From Prolixibacteraceae bacterium (GTDB lineage Bacteria > Bacteroidota > Bacteroidia > Bacteroidales > Prolixibacteraceae): a DNA stretch of 55,947 nt. Both the position numbers and the translations under genes were made by a program. This document shows, in pieces, positions 43,735-52,075 of the stretch. Each line of letters begins with the position of its first letter. Within the stretch, counting starts at the first letter, position 1. The DNA is taken from positions 1-55,947 of the forward strand of contig JALNYZ010000027.1 of NCBI GenBank assembly GCA_023229575.1. Reading direction: 5' to 3'. Below the pieces are notes generated by a model, which was not told where the DNA came from, ran no database searches, and was given only the letters and a program-made list of their open reading frames with translations.

Positions 43735-44230
43735 TACTATGATTATTTTAGATATTCAATTTTGGTCTTAAAACCCTGGCGGTTAGCTATTGGCTACTAT
43801 TAGCTGTTAGCTATTTCACAATTTCAAATGTCTCCATTCTTCCGTCCGAATCGGGGAAAGTGCCTTTTTACACATTCTACCGCGGACGGTTGTTTGAATC
43901 CATTTCCGAACCCCGGGTTCTCCCGCACCTGCGGGACTCCACCTGGGGCTACAATACCGATCATCCCTGACGGGATTACCTAAATGAAGTCTCCTGGTCT
44001 TTTCATTTCACTTTAGACCAAGTGGACGATCAGGACAATCAGCCATTTTTCCCTTCGACTTCGCTCTTGGCCCTATTCACCGTCTCCCTGTTTCTCCGTT
44101 TCAGCTATCATCCCAAACGGGATTACCTAACTCCGGAAATCCACATTCTCTAAGTCCCCCAGTCTATAAGTCCCAAAGTCTTCTTCCGTCCTTCACCGTC
44201 GTCCCAGTCATCCAAGTCGTCCCAGTCGCC
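43735..44230. repeat. Gene-free gap with REP-like palindromes
   Basis: No gene is supported in these 496 bases. They contain TCCCGCACCTGCGGGA (43921-43936), two copies of CATCCCNNACGGGATTACCT (43962-43981 and 44108-44127), and CCCTTCGACTTCGCTC (44051-44066), a copy of the palindrome at 11988. A run of AAGTC/CCAGTC units follows up to 44230. It is a dense set of short palindromes, probably non-coding. Confidence 0.6.
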
Positions 44231-47092
44231 TCAATTGCTGTAACCCTCCAGGGGCTCGCAGGTGCAGAAAAGATTCCGGTCGCCATAAGCGTTATCGACC
44301 CGGCCCACCGGTACCCAAAATTTGTTGTCGCGTAACCAGTTTAGCGGATAGGCAGCCTTTTCGCGGGAATAAGCATGATTCCAATCGTTTGCCGTTAATG
44401 CCTCAGGCGTATGAGGCGCATTTTTGAGTACATTGTCTTCACGATCAGCAATCCCAGATTCGATTTCTTTGATCTCCACAAAAATGCTATTCAGTGCATC
44501 CACGAAACGGTCGAGTTCCTCTTTGGATTCACTCTCAGTAGGTTCTACCATCAATGTTCCATGCACAGGGAAAGAGAGTGTAGGAGCATGAAAGCCATAG
44601 TCCATCAATCGTTTCGCAATATCTGTTTCGTCAGCCCAGCCTTTCAGGTGACGACACTCCAAAATCATCTCATGTGCCACCCGTTTATTGGCCCCGGTAT
44701 AGAGAATTCCATAATTGTCTTTCAGCCGGGCAGCAATGTAATTGGCATTCAGAATAGCAATCCTGGTCGCTTCTGTTAATCCGTCTGCTCCAAGCATTTT
44801 GATGTAACCGTATGTGATCGGTAATACGGAAGCGCTGCCCCATGGAGCAGCAGAAACCGCATGCATACCAATATGTCCGTTATTCATGACCGGATGTGAA
44901 GGCAAAAACTCCACCAGATGCCTGGCCACACCGATAGGCCCTACTCCGGGACCGCCACCTCCATGAGGAATGGCAAAAGTCTTGTGAAGATTGAGGTGGC
45001 ACACATCGGCGCCGATCCTGAATGGGTTGGTCAACCCGACCTGCGCATTCATGTTGGCGCCATCCATGTAAACCTGTCCGCCATTATTGTGGATGATATC
45101 GCACATTTCCACTATGGAAGATTCAAAAACGCCATGAGTGGAAGGATAAGTTACCATGAATGCGGCCAGGGTTTCTTTGTATTCTGCCGCTTTGGCTTTC
45201 AAATCGTCCACATTGATATTACCGTTGTCGTCGCAACCAACCACAACTACTTTGTTTCCGGCCATCACCGCACTGGCAGGATTGGTCCCATGAGCGGACG
45301 AAGGGATGAGCACTACATTGCGGTGACTTTCTCCCATGCTCTTGTGGTAATCGCGGATCACCAGCAAACCTGCGTACTCGCCGGCAGCACCGGAGTTGGG
45401 CTGAAAAGAGATATCGGCAAAACCGGTGATCTCCGCCAGGTCCCTGCGCATCTCCTCCATCATCTCGTGGTAACCCATGGCCTGGTTCTTTGGCACATAG
45501 GGGTGAATTCCGTTGAATTCAATCCAGCTCAGCGGAAGCATTTCAGTTGCTGCATTGAGTTTCATGGTACACGATCCGAGTGAGATCATTGAATGTACCA
45601 GGGAGATATCTTTTTTCTCCAGCCTCTTGATGTAACGGGCCATCTCAGTTTCTGACCTGTATTTGCTAAAGACCTCCTGTTTGAGGAAGTTTGATTTTCT
45701 GGTGAATGTATCTTCGATATTATTTGAATCTGGTATAGTAAGAATGACAGGAACCTGCTTGTTGGCTGCCTTGGCAAAGACCTCCAGAATCCAGTTGATA
45801 TCTTCGAGATTGGTCGTTTCATCGATGCTGATGCCCACTTCCCCCTCCTCAAAATACCTGAAATTCATCTCCAGGGCAACCGATAACCATTCGATATCTT
45901 CCTTTTTTACATGCCTTGGAAGGGCAATTTTCAAGGTATCAAAAAAACCTGCGGTAGCGCAGTTGTAACCAAGTTTGGTTAATTCATTGGCGATTAGCGT
46001 AGCAATGCTGTTCACGCGTTCCGCAATATTGCGGATTCCTTCCGGGCCATGGTAAATGGCATACATTCCAGCCATTGTAGCCAGTAATCCCTGCGAAGTG
46101 CAAATATTTGAGGTAGCCTTCTCCCTTTTGATGTGCTGCTCACGGGTCTGCAGTGCGAGTCGCAGGGCAGGTTTTCCGCTGGAATCTTTTGTTACACCGA
46201 TGATCCTACCGGGAAGGTCGCGCTTGTACTCCTCCCTGGTGGAGAAGAAAGCGGCAGAAGGACCGCCATATCCCATCGGAACGCCATAACGTTGGGTAGA
46301 TCCGAAAACAATGTCTGCACCCCACTCCCCTGGAGGAGTCAGCAATGCAAGCGACAACAGATCTGCTGCCACGGCAATTTTTGCCCCGATGGCCTGAACT
46401 TTTTCTGTAAAACCGGCATACGATTCAATAACACCGTCCGAATTTGGATACTGAACGATGGCGCCAAACCATTTTTCGCCGGCGTTGACCGTCCTGAAAT
46501 CACCTACTTCCAGCACGATGCCAAGTGGTTCAGCCCTGGTATAGAGAACATCCAATGTCTGTGGCCAAACTTTTTCATCCACAAAACAAACATTGGCGCC
46601 GGCCTTCTCCTGCGCTCTTGAACGAAGTGCAAACATCATGTGCAACGCTTCAGCGGCTGCGGTGGCTTCGTCAAGCAGTGACGCATTGGCCAGTGGCATG
46701 GCAGTCATTTCACAAACCATTGTCTGGAAATTAAGGAGCGCCTCCAACCTTCCCTGGGAAATCTCAGCCTGGTAAGGAGTGTAGGAGGTATACCAGGCCG
46801 GATTTTCAAGAATGTTACGCAAAATCACTGCAGGAGTGATGGTGTCGTACCATCCCATGCCGATGTAAGTATTAAAGACTTTGTTTTTGGAAGCCAGGTG
46901 AAGGATCCGGCGGTAGTATTCGCGTTCTGTCAGGCCATTCGGCAAATTAAGCGGTTTATCCAGCCGGATATTGGACGGAACTGTCTGGTCTATCAGCTCA
47001 TCCAGTGAAGCTACACCAATGACTGACAGCATTTCCTGAATATCCTTTCCCCTGGGTCCAATGTGACGCGTTACAAATTTGTCGATTGCCAT
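44231..47092 (-). CDS. gcvP: Glycine dehydrogenase (P protein, decarboxylating)
   Basis: PLP enzyme of the glycine cleavage system that decarboxylates glycine and passes the aminomethyl group to the H protein's lipoyl arm. The 953 residues are the full fused form. N-terminal FVTRHIGPRGKDIQEML, then YTPYQAEISQGRLEALLNFQ, HGTNPASAVMAG and the PLP Lys in CHLNLHKTFAIPHGGGGPGVGPIG at about residue 700. The C-terminal YGDRNLFCTCEPLE is intact. The H and T protein genes are not adjacent, as usual in Bacteroidota. The upstream gap contains a repeat of the AGTGAC family. I see no glycine riboswitch. Confidence 0.96.
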   Translation of the reverse strand: MAIDKFVTRHIGPRGKDIQEMLSVIGVASLDELIDQTVPSNIRLDKPLNLPNGLTEREYYRRILHLASKNKVFNTYIGMGWYDTITPAVILRNILENPAWYTSYTPYQAEISQGRLEALLNFQTMVCEMTAMPLANASLLDEATAAAEALHMMFALRSRAQEKAGANVCFVDEKVWPQTLDVLYTRAEPLGIVLEVGDFRTVNAGEKWFGAIVQYPNSDGVIESYAGFTEKVQAIGAKIAVAADLLSLALLTPPGEWGADIVFGSTQRYGVPMGYGGPSAAFFSTREEYKRDLPGRIIGVTKDSSGKPALRLALQTREQHIKREKATSNICTSQGLLATMAGMYAIYHGPEGIRNIAERVNSIATLIANELTKLGYNCATAGFFDTLKIALPRHVKKEDIEWLSVALEMNFRYFEEGEVGISIDETTNLEDINWILEVFAKAANKQVPVILTIPDSNNIEDTFTRKSNFLKQEVFSKYRSETEMARYIKRLEKKDISLVHSMISLGSCTMKLNAATEMLPLSWIEFNGIHPYVPKNQAMGYHEMMEEMRRDLAEITGFADISFQPNSGAAGEYAGLLVIRDYHKSMGESHRNVVLIPSSAHGTNPASAVMAGNKVVVVGCDDNGNINVDDLKAKAAEYKETLAAFMVTYPSTHGVFESSIVEMCDIIHNNGGQVYMDGANMNAQVGLTNPFRIGADVCHLNLHKTFAIPHGGGGPGVGPIGVARHLVEFLPSHPVMNNGHIGMHAVSAAPWGSASVLPITYGYIKMLGADGLTEATRIAILNANYIAARLKDNYGILYTGANKRVAHEMILECRHLKGWADETDIAKRLMDYGFHAPTLSFPVHGTLMVEPTESESKEELDRFVDALNSIFVEIKEIESGIADREDNVLKNAPHTPEALTANDWNHAYSREKAAYPLNWLRDNKFWVPVGRVDNAYGDRNLFCTCEPLEGYSN

Positions 47093-47124
47093 TTTTGATA
47101 ATATTTATAGTTTTGTTTTTAATG

Positions 47125-47271
47125 GAGTGACTAGCGTGACCTAAAGTGACTATAGTGACTAAAGTTATAAAAAACTAATCATCAGACACTTAATTGTATA
47201 TACATACATACATTTTGATTGAAGAAAAGTAACAAAAACGAATCGAAGCTACAAGGACTTTAGTCACTTTT
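47125..47271. repeat. Inverted repeat of AGTGACTA units upstream of gcvP
   Basis: Units at 47125-47166 (GAGTGACTAGCGTGACCTAA, then AGTGACTATAGTGACTAAAG) and a single reverse complement unit ACTTTAGTCACTTTT at 47257-47271. A TA-rich spacer with three TACA repeats separates them. It is a weaker copy of the family seen at 25396 and 29534. Confidence 0.65.
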
Positions 47272-47400
47272 CAAAATTATCTTTGTCATTTCTCTTCACA
47301 AATGTAAGGTGACTTATAAACAAATTCTGAATAATAATACTCTCCTTGAATATTTCAAATGGACAATTAAAAAAAACCTTAATACCAAAGAAGCTTAGAT

Positions 47401-47755
47401 TTTTTTCAGGAAACTAAACCATCTTTAAATGGATGCTTTGATATAGTCATTGCCAATCCACCTTATGTCCGAACTCAATTACTTGGAACGGTGCAAGCGC
47501 AGATACTTGCCCGCAAGTTTAATTTAAAGGGAAGAGTTGATTTAATATTATCCTTTCCTGATTGCTATGACTGAAAGCCTGAAAGAAGATGGAATACTTG
47601 GGGTAATTACGTCTAACAGATACTTATCAACAAAAAGCGGGGAAAGTATCCGTAAATTCTTGTCTGAAAATTATGAAATATTGGAATTGGAAAATTTATT
47701 GGAAATTAAAGTTGCCAAATCTTTTGGAGTTGAGCCTGTTTCTAATCAGGATTGA
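47401..47755 (+). pseudogene. Frameshifted remnant of an N6-adenine DNA methylase
   Basis: From about 47401 the plus strand reads FFQETKPSLNGCFDIVIANPPYVRTQ in two stretches. It contains the N-P-P-Y catalytic motif of adenine-N6 methyltransferases. After VDLIL the frame is lost near 47548-47553. It resumes one frame over as FLIAMTESLKEDGILGVITSNRYLS...SGESIRKFLSENYEIL, the expected next block of type II/IIG and BREX-like methylases, and stops at 47755 with an unrelated tail. The SAM-binding motif before and the target domain after are absent. It is a dead fragment of a restriction-modification gene. Confidence 0.75.
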
Positions 47756-47823
47756 AAACGGATTTTCCATAATATCTTACTCGTAAATCACTATCACCCT
47801 TTCGTCCCTTCTCCCCCTCGTTT

Positions 47824-49776
47824 TTATTCCGTGATCCCCTTCCATTTATCGGTCCTGAAAGGATCAGCGGGTAACCCTTCGCTGTTGTACAAATTGGCAT
47901 CATCCGGATTGTTGGCCCAACCGTAGCGAACAGCGACAGGTTCGGCAACATCAGGAGAACTCACCTCAACAGTGTTTGTTCCGGTAATGGTTGCTTTAGC
48001 CCAAACAAATTTGTGATTGGCGCCGGCCACTGTAAATCCTTTTACATAACCGTATTTGTCTTTGGCATTCAGCCCTTTTGCAACATGGTCGAAAGTAAGT
48101 TCTATCTTATTCCCTGACACTTTCATTGAATTAAATACAGGACCGAGATTTTCAACGTTTTGATTGTAGGCGACATGCAATGCAGAGAGCGCAAGTCTCT
48201 TCCCGACAGTCTGTTTGTCTTTGGGGTGAATATCCAGGGCATCGCCGATATCAATAGCCGAGGCCATTCCTGTCTTTGGTAGGGAAAGCGTCATGGATTG
48301 GGCCTCGCGCAATTCGGCCCATGTGCTCTCGGAAGGAATCGAGTCGGCAGGCGTAAAGTTGGCAAGTTGAACGAACAAGAAGGGAAAATCACCCTGATTC
48401 CATTGCTTTCTCCAGTCTTTGATCAATTCGGGAAAGAGGCGACGGTACTGAAACGCCCTTCCGGCATTGCTTTCTCCCTGGTACCAAATGGCACCTTTGA
48501 TCCCATAGGGCACGAGCGGATTGATCATGCCATTGTACAACAGTGTAGGAAAGGAGTTAGGACTCAGGGTGCTGTTTATTTTGAGGACCCCGATCTTATA
48601 TTTCCAGTCACCCGCTAAAGGAATGCTCCCTCCTTCGGCATGGATACCCATATCGTTGGCATTTCCGTAAATTCCCCCATTGCCACCAATATCTTCCACC
48701 CTGACGGTGATATTGTTTAGTCCGGCTTTCAATACACCGGCAGGGATGTTATAAGTGCGTCTGGCTTCAGCCTTCAGTTCAGTCGAACCCACCTTGACCC
48801 CATTAACAAATGTTACATCGGAGTCATTTATTTTTGACAACTCGATGGTTGCACGCTGTCCTGCAAGCGAAGCATCAACAGAAATGTTTTTTCTAAACCA
48901 GATAATTCCATCCACCCGCTGCATCCCGTTATTTTCGATGAATCCCGGAAGGGGCATTGTCTTCCAGCCCTGATCATCCATTTCGGGGGCAGCCCATACG
49001 GGTTGGTTGTCTTTGGTTCCCTGATCGGTGGTGGCATATTCGTTGAACCGGTCACGGAGCTCTTTCTCCATGCTTTTACTATACTCTTTCAGATCAATCT
49101 TCTTCAGATTTTTGAGTATAGGGGCAAAATCGGCATCTCCGGCAATGGTTTCCGGACTGATCCAGGTTTCGGCAACAGTACCTCCCCATGAGGTATTAAT
49201 CAGGCCGATCGGTACTTTCAGCTTCAGATAAAGGGCCCGGCCGAAGAAATAGGCTACCGCCGAAAAACGTGGTGAAGATACAGGGGAACATTGCCCCCAT
49301 TCGCCCTCTTCCATGTTTTCTTCCGGGTTCTGTGCCATCCTTTGCTTGACGGTGAAAAGGCGGATCTCCGGATAATCAGATGCCGCAATCTCTTCCTTTG
49401 GGTTGAGTGCAGAATAAAGATTGACTGCCATGTTTGATTGTCCCGAACATACCCAAACTTCACCAATCAGGATGTTTTCGATGGTGCGGAGATTTTTGCC
49501 TTTGATAACCATGTTGTAAGGGCCGCCATAGTTCATCGCTTGCAGGCTAACCCTCCACTTTCCATCTTTCCCGGTTTTGGTGGTCACGGTTTTGTTGTTG
49601 AAAGTTACACTGACCTTCTCACCCGGAGAAGCCCATCCCCAGACAGGAATTGGAATGCCTTGCTGCAAAACCATGTTGCAGTTGAAGAAAGGCGGCAACA
49701 CTACCTGAGCACCGGCGATATTGGTGAACGATAGGAGAAAAAGAAAGACTTTCCAGTTAAATAAAGTTGTTTTCAT
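47824..49776 (-). CDS. Sialate O-acetylesterase (SASA family), exported
   Basis: The protein has 650 residues with a signal peptide (WKVFLFLLSFTNIAGA). The esterase is an SGNH-type hydrolase: GEVWVCSGQSNM (nucleophile Ser), IGLINTSWGGTVAETW, AIWYQGESNAGRA and the C-terminal D-I-H catalytic pair in GDALDIHPKDKQTVGKRLA. Between about residues 255 and 360 a galactose-binding-like beta-sandwich is inserted (DDQGWKTMPLPGF, VDGIIWFRKNI). It removes acetyl groups from sialic acid or plant polysaccharides in the periplasm. No sialidase or polysaccharide locus is adjacent. The start is ATG 49776. Confidence 0.9.
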   Translation of the reverse strand: MKTTLFNWKVFLFLLSFTNIAGAQVVLPPFFNCNMVLQQGIPIPVWGWASPGEKVSVTFNNKTVTTKTGKDGKWRVSLQAMNYGGPYNMVIKGKNLRTIENILIGEVWVCSGQSNMAVNLYSALNPKEEIAASDYPEIRLFTVKQRMAQNPEENMEEGEWGQCSPVSSPRFSAVAYFFGRALYLKLKVPIGLINTSWGGTVAETWISPETIAGDADFAPILKNLKKIDLKEYSKSMEKELRDRFNEYATTDQGTKDNQPVWAAPEMDDQGWKTMPLPGFIENNGMQRVDGIIWFRKNISVDASLAGQRATIELSKINDSDVTFVNGVKVGSTELKAEARRTYNIPAGVLKAGLNNITVRVEDIGGNGGIYGNANDMGIHAEGGSIPLAGDWKYKIGVLKINSTLSPNSFPTLLYNGMINPLVPYGIKGAIWYQGESNAGRAFQYRRLFPELIKDWRKQWNQGDFPFLFVQLANFTPADSIPSESTWAELREAQSMTLSLPKTGMASAIDIGDALDIHPKDKQTVGKRLALSALHVAYNQNVENLGPVFNSMKVSGNKIELTFDHVAKGLNAKDKYGYVKGFTVAGANHKFVWAKATITGTNTVEVSSPDVAEPVAVRYGWANNPDDANLYNSEGLPADPFRTDKWKGITE

Positions 49777-49822
49777 GTTTAGTTTATTGGTTTGATTGTT
49801 GTTAAGTTTGAAATATTCGAAT

Positions 49823-49856
49823 TCACCACGATAGGCACATAGGACACAATAGGAAA
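49823..49856. repeat. Half copy of the CCACGA/ACACAA repeat
   Basis: CACCACGATAGGCACATAGG followed by ACACAATAGGAAAG resembles one arm of the inverted repeat at 10424-10520. It lies upstream of the esterase gene. Confidence 0.4.
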
Positions 49857-49925
49857 GATTTGCTGTCGTTTCACTTTACAGAATAGTTGTTTTTGAATTG
49901 TCAAATCATCGAATTGCCCCATCAG

Positions 49926-50714
49926 CTAATCAATAAAAATATCCCCTATCAGATAAGTTTTTGCCTGACCTGAAATCAGCACCCGATCACCGGACAGCTG
50001 GCATTTCAGGAAACCGCCTCTCTTTGAAAGCTGAACGGCTTCGAAGGAGAGTTGGTTGAGCCTGTGTGCCCAAAAAGGGGTGAGGGATGTATGGGCAGAA
50101 CCCGTCACAGGATCCTCATTTACACCGACTGCAGGAGCGAAAAATCGGGAAACGAAATCACACTCATAACCGGCTGCAGTGGCCATAATGCCCCGGGCGT
50201 GCACCTTTTTAAGTGCATTAAAATCGGGTTTCAGCTCCTCAATATCCTCTTGCGAACCGTAAAAGAGCAAGTAATCTTTCTTCCCTTTCCATATCTCCAG
50301 CGGTTTCTTTCCGATGGCCGCAATCAAGCCTTCCGGTGGCAACGCGGGCTCAAGATGATCAACGGGAAAATTGAGCTCCAACGTGGCATCTCTTTTTGTG
50401 ACCGTCAGATGACCACTGTGCCTGGATTGAAAAATTATTTTCTCACCGGGAAAATCATGATGCTGAAAGAGCACATGGGCAGAAGCTAGGGTGGCATGGC
50501 CGCACAGTTCCACCTCAGTAACAGGTGTAAACCACCTGATCTCAATCGAACTGTTTTTACTTACCAGGAAGGCCGTTTCGGAGAGGTTGTTCTCTGCGGC
50601 AATATTTTGCAAAATCGTATCATCAAGCCAACTGTCCAGCGGACAAACGGCTGCGGGATTTCCTGAGAAAGCAGTTTCAGAAAATGCATCGACCTGATAA
50701 ATTGGAATTTTCAC
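49926..50714 (-). CDS. PhzF family isomerase-like protein
   Basis: The protein has 262 residues with a two-domain diaminopimelate epimerase-like fold. IPIYQVDAFSETAFSGNPAAVCPL opens it, and the catalytic Glu is in AENNLSETAFLV (about residue 47). GHATLASAHVLF and the second-domain DPVTGSAHTSLTPFWA are also present. No phenazine genes are near, so this is one of the many PhzF homologues with unknown substrate, possibly metabolite repair. It is divergent from the creatininase-family gene across 177 bases. Confidence 0.9.
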   Translation of the reverse strand: MKIPIYQVDAFSETAFSGNPAAVCPLDSWLDDTILQNIAAENNLSETAFLVSKNSSIEIRWFTPVTEVELCGHATLASAHVLFQHHDFPGEKIIFQSRHSGHLTVTKRDATLELNFPVDHLEPALPPEGLIAAIGKKPLEIWKGKKDYLLFYGSQEDIEELKPDFNALKKVHARGIMATAAGYECDFVSRFFAPAVGVNEDPVTGSAHTSLTPFWAHRLNQLSFEAVQLSKRGGFLKCQLSGDRVLISGQAKTYLIGDIFID

Positions 50715-50891
50715 GCAAGTTAATTGAGAAATTAGTACAGTCTTTGCATCGCTTTGTGCGAATAAAATAATTTATATTGAAGTGCCAGGCATTTCCTCGT
50801 AACGAAAATAACCAAAAATTTGAAACATCCAGGATTTTACCTTTAAACTTTTGGCGCAAATTGTTTACTTTGTCAGAAAAACAGGACCGAT

Positions 50892-51653
50892 ATGAGATCA
50901 TATATACTCGAAGAGACCAACTGGAAAGCACAGAAAGATCAACGCCCTGAAGTGGTTGTTTTGCCATGGGGTGCTACCGAAGCGCACAATTACCACATGC
51001 CTTATGGAACCGACAATTATATTGCTTCCCGACTTGCTGAGTCATGTGCCGGGGTTGCTTCCGAACAGGGGGCAAAAGTTGTGGTCCTTCCCACAATTTC
51101 GTTTGGGGTGAATACAGGGCAACCGGATATCTTGCTTGACATGAACCTGAATCCCGGTACCCAGTTCATGATCTTGAAAGATCTTATTACTGTACTTAAC
51201 CGTCAGAATATAAAGAAGTTTGTAATTTTAAATACCCATGGTGGGAACGACTTCAAACAGCATATCCGCGAATTGAACCTACTTTTCCCTGATATGTTGC
51301 TGACACAATGCAACTGGTTTAAGATGCCTGGTTTCAATCATTTATTCGAAGATCTGGGCGAACATGCCGGTGAGGTCGAAACAAGCCTTATGATGTACCT
51401 GCATCCCGATCTGGTGATGCCACTGGATACTGCCGGCAAGGGGAAAGCCAAAAAATTCAGGGTCAAGGCGCTCAATCAGGGCTGGTGCTGGGCCGAGCGG
51501 GAGTGGAGTAAGGTGACTGCCGATACGGGCATTGGCAATCCCGCGAAAGCCACTCCTGAAAAAGGTGAGATATTATTTCAGTTTCTCACAGAAAAAATAT
51601 CCGATTTTTTGGTTGAATTGGCAGAAGCGGACTTGCAAGATATGTACGAGTAG
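50892..51653 (+). CDS. Creatininase family protein
   Basis: The protein has 253 residues with a metal-dependent amidohydrolase signature. The metal ligands are Glu in WGATEAHNYHMPYGTDNYIA (residues about 27-46) with its His pair and Asp, then the NTHGGNDF motif and GEHAGEVETSLMMY (Glu). All ligands are present, so it should be active on a cyclic amide. In Bacteroidota most members do not act on creatinine. The substrate is unknown. It stands alone and is followed by a nested inverted-repeat zone. Confidence 0.9.
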   Translation: MRSYILEETNWKAQKDQRPEVVVLPWGATEAHNYHMPYGTDNYIASRLAESCAGVASEQGAKVVVLPTISFGVNTGQPDILLDMNLNPGTQFMILKDLITVLNRQNIKKFVILNTHGGNDFKQHIRELNLLFPDMLLTQCNWFKMPGFNHLFEDLGEHAGEVETSLMMYLHPDLVMPLDTAGKGKAKKFRVKALNQGWCWAEREWSKVTADTGIGNPAKATPEKGEILFQFLTEKISDFLVELAEADLQDMYE

Positions 51654-51659
51654 CTTGGG

Positions 51660-52072
51660 TTTGCTTCGTCGTGCCCCCTACCAATGACAGAATATTATAT
51701 TTTATTGATTATCAGCAGATTGCTTCGTCGTTCCTCCTCGCAATGACGGTATGCTGTTGATTTTGTGAGGGTGGAGAGAAGGAGGCGGGCGGCGATTCTG
51801 CTATTACCGAAAACTGATGATCCGCCTCCTTCTCTCCACCCTCACCTCCAAAAAAATGATCCGTCATTGCGAACACGAGGCACGAAGTGTGAAGCAATCT
51901 GAAGTATTACTTGAATCAAAAACTGTGCAGATCACACCCAAATTTGGTAAATTGTACCCTGTCATTCTCACATTGTGGCCAAGTTTTTGGGTTCTGACTC
52001 GCAATGACAGTACTCCTTTCAATGTCAACTTTTCAAATGAACCACCGTCATTGGTAGCGCAGCGAAGCAAAC
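51660..52072. repeat. Nested inverted-repeat array
   Basis: Three inverted pairs lie one inside the other. Outer: 51660-51690 with 52047-52072 (TTGCTTCG...CCAATGAC). Middle: 51716-51749 with 51861-51901 (GATTGCTTCGTCG...GCAATGACGG). Inner: a perfect 24-base arm 51765-51788 (core GGTGGAGAGAAGGAGGCGG) with 51822-51845 around a 33-base loop. The outer pairs belong to the common GTCATTGCGA..GAAGCAAT type of bacterial repeat. No gene is supported between 51654 and 52075. Confidence 0.8.
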
Positions 52073-52075
52073 TGT

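Noticed and set aside
44918..45583. Plus-strand frame of 221 codons inside gcvP
   Set aside because: It lies wholly antisense to a clearly conserved gcvP and has no recognisable family.
47093..47340. Possible glycine riboswitch before gcvP
   Set aside because: The upstream region lacks the conserved paired-aptamer motifs; it contains a repeat element instead.
49926..50714. Phenazine biosynthesis gene
   Set aside because: PhzF homologues are widespread without phenazine genes, and no other phz gene is in the window.
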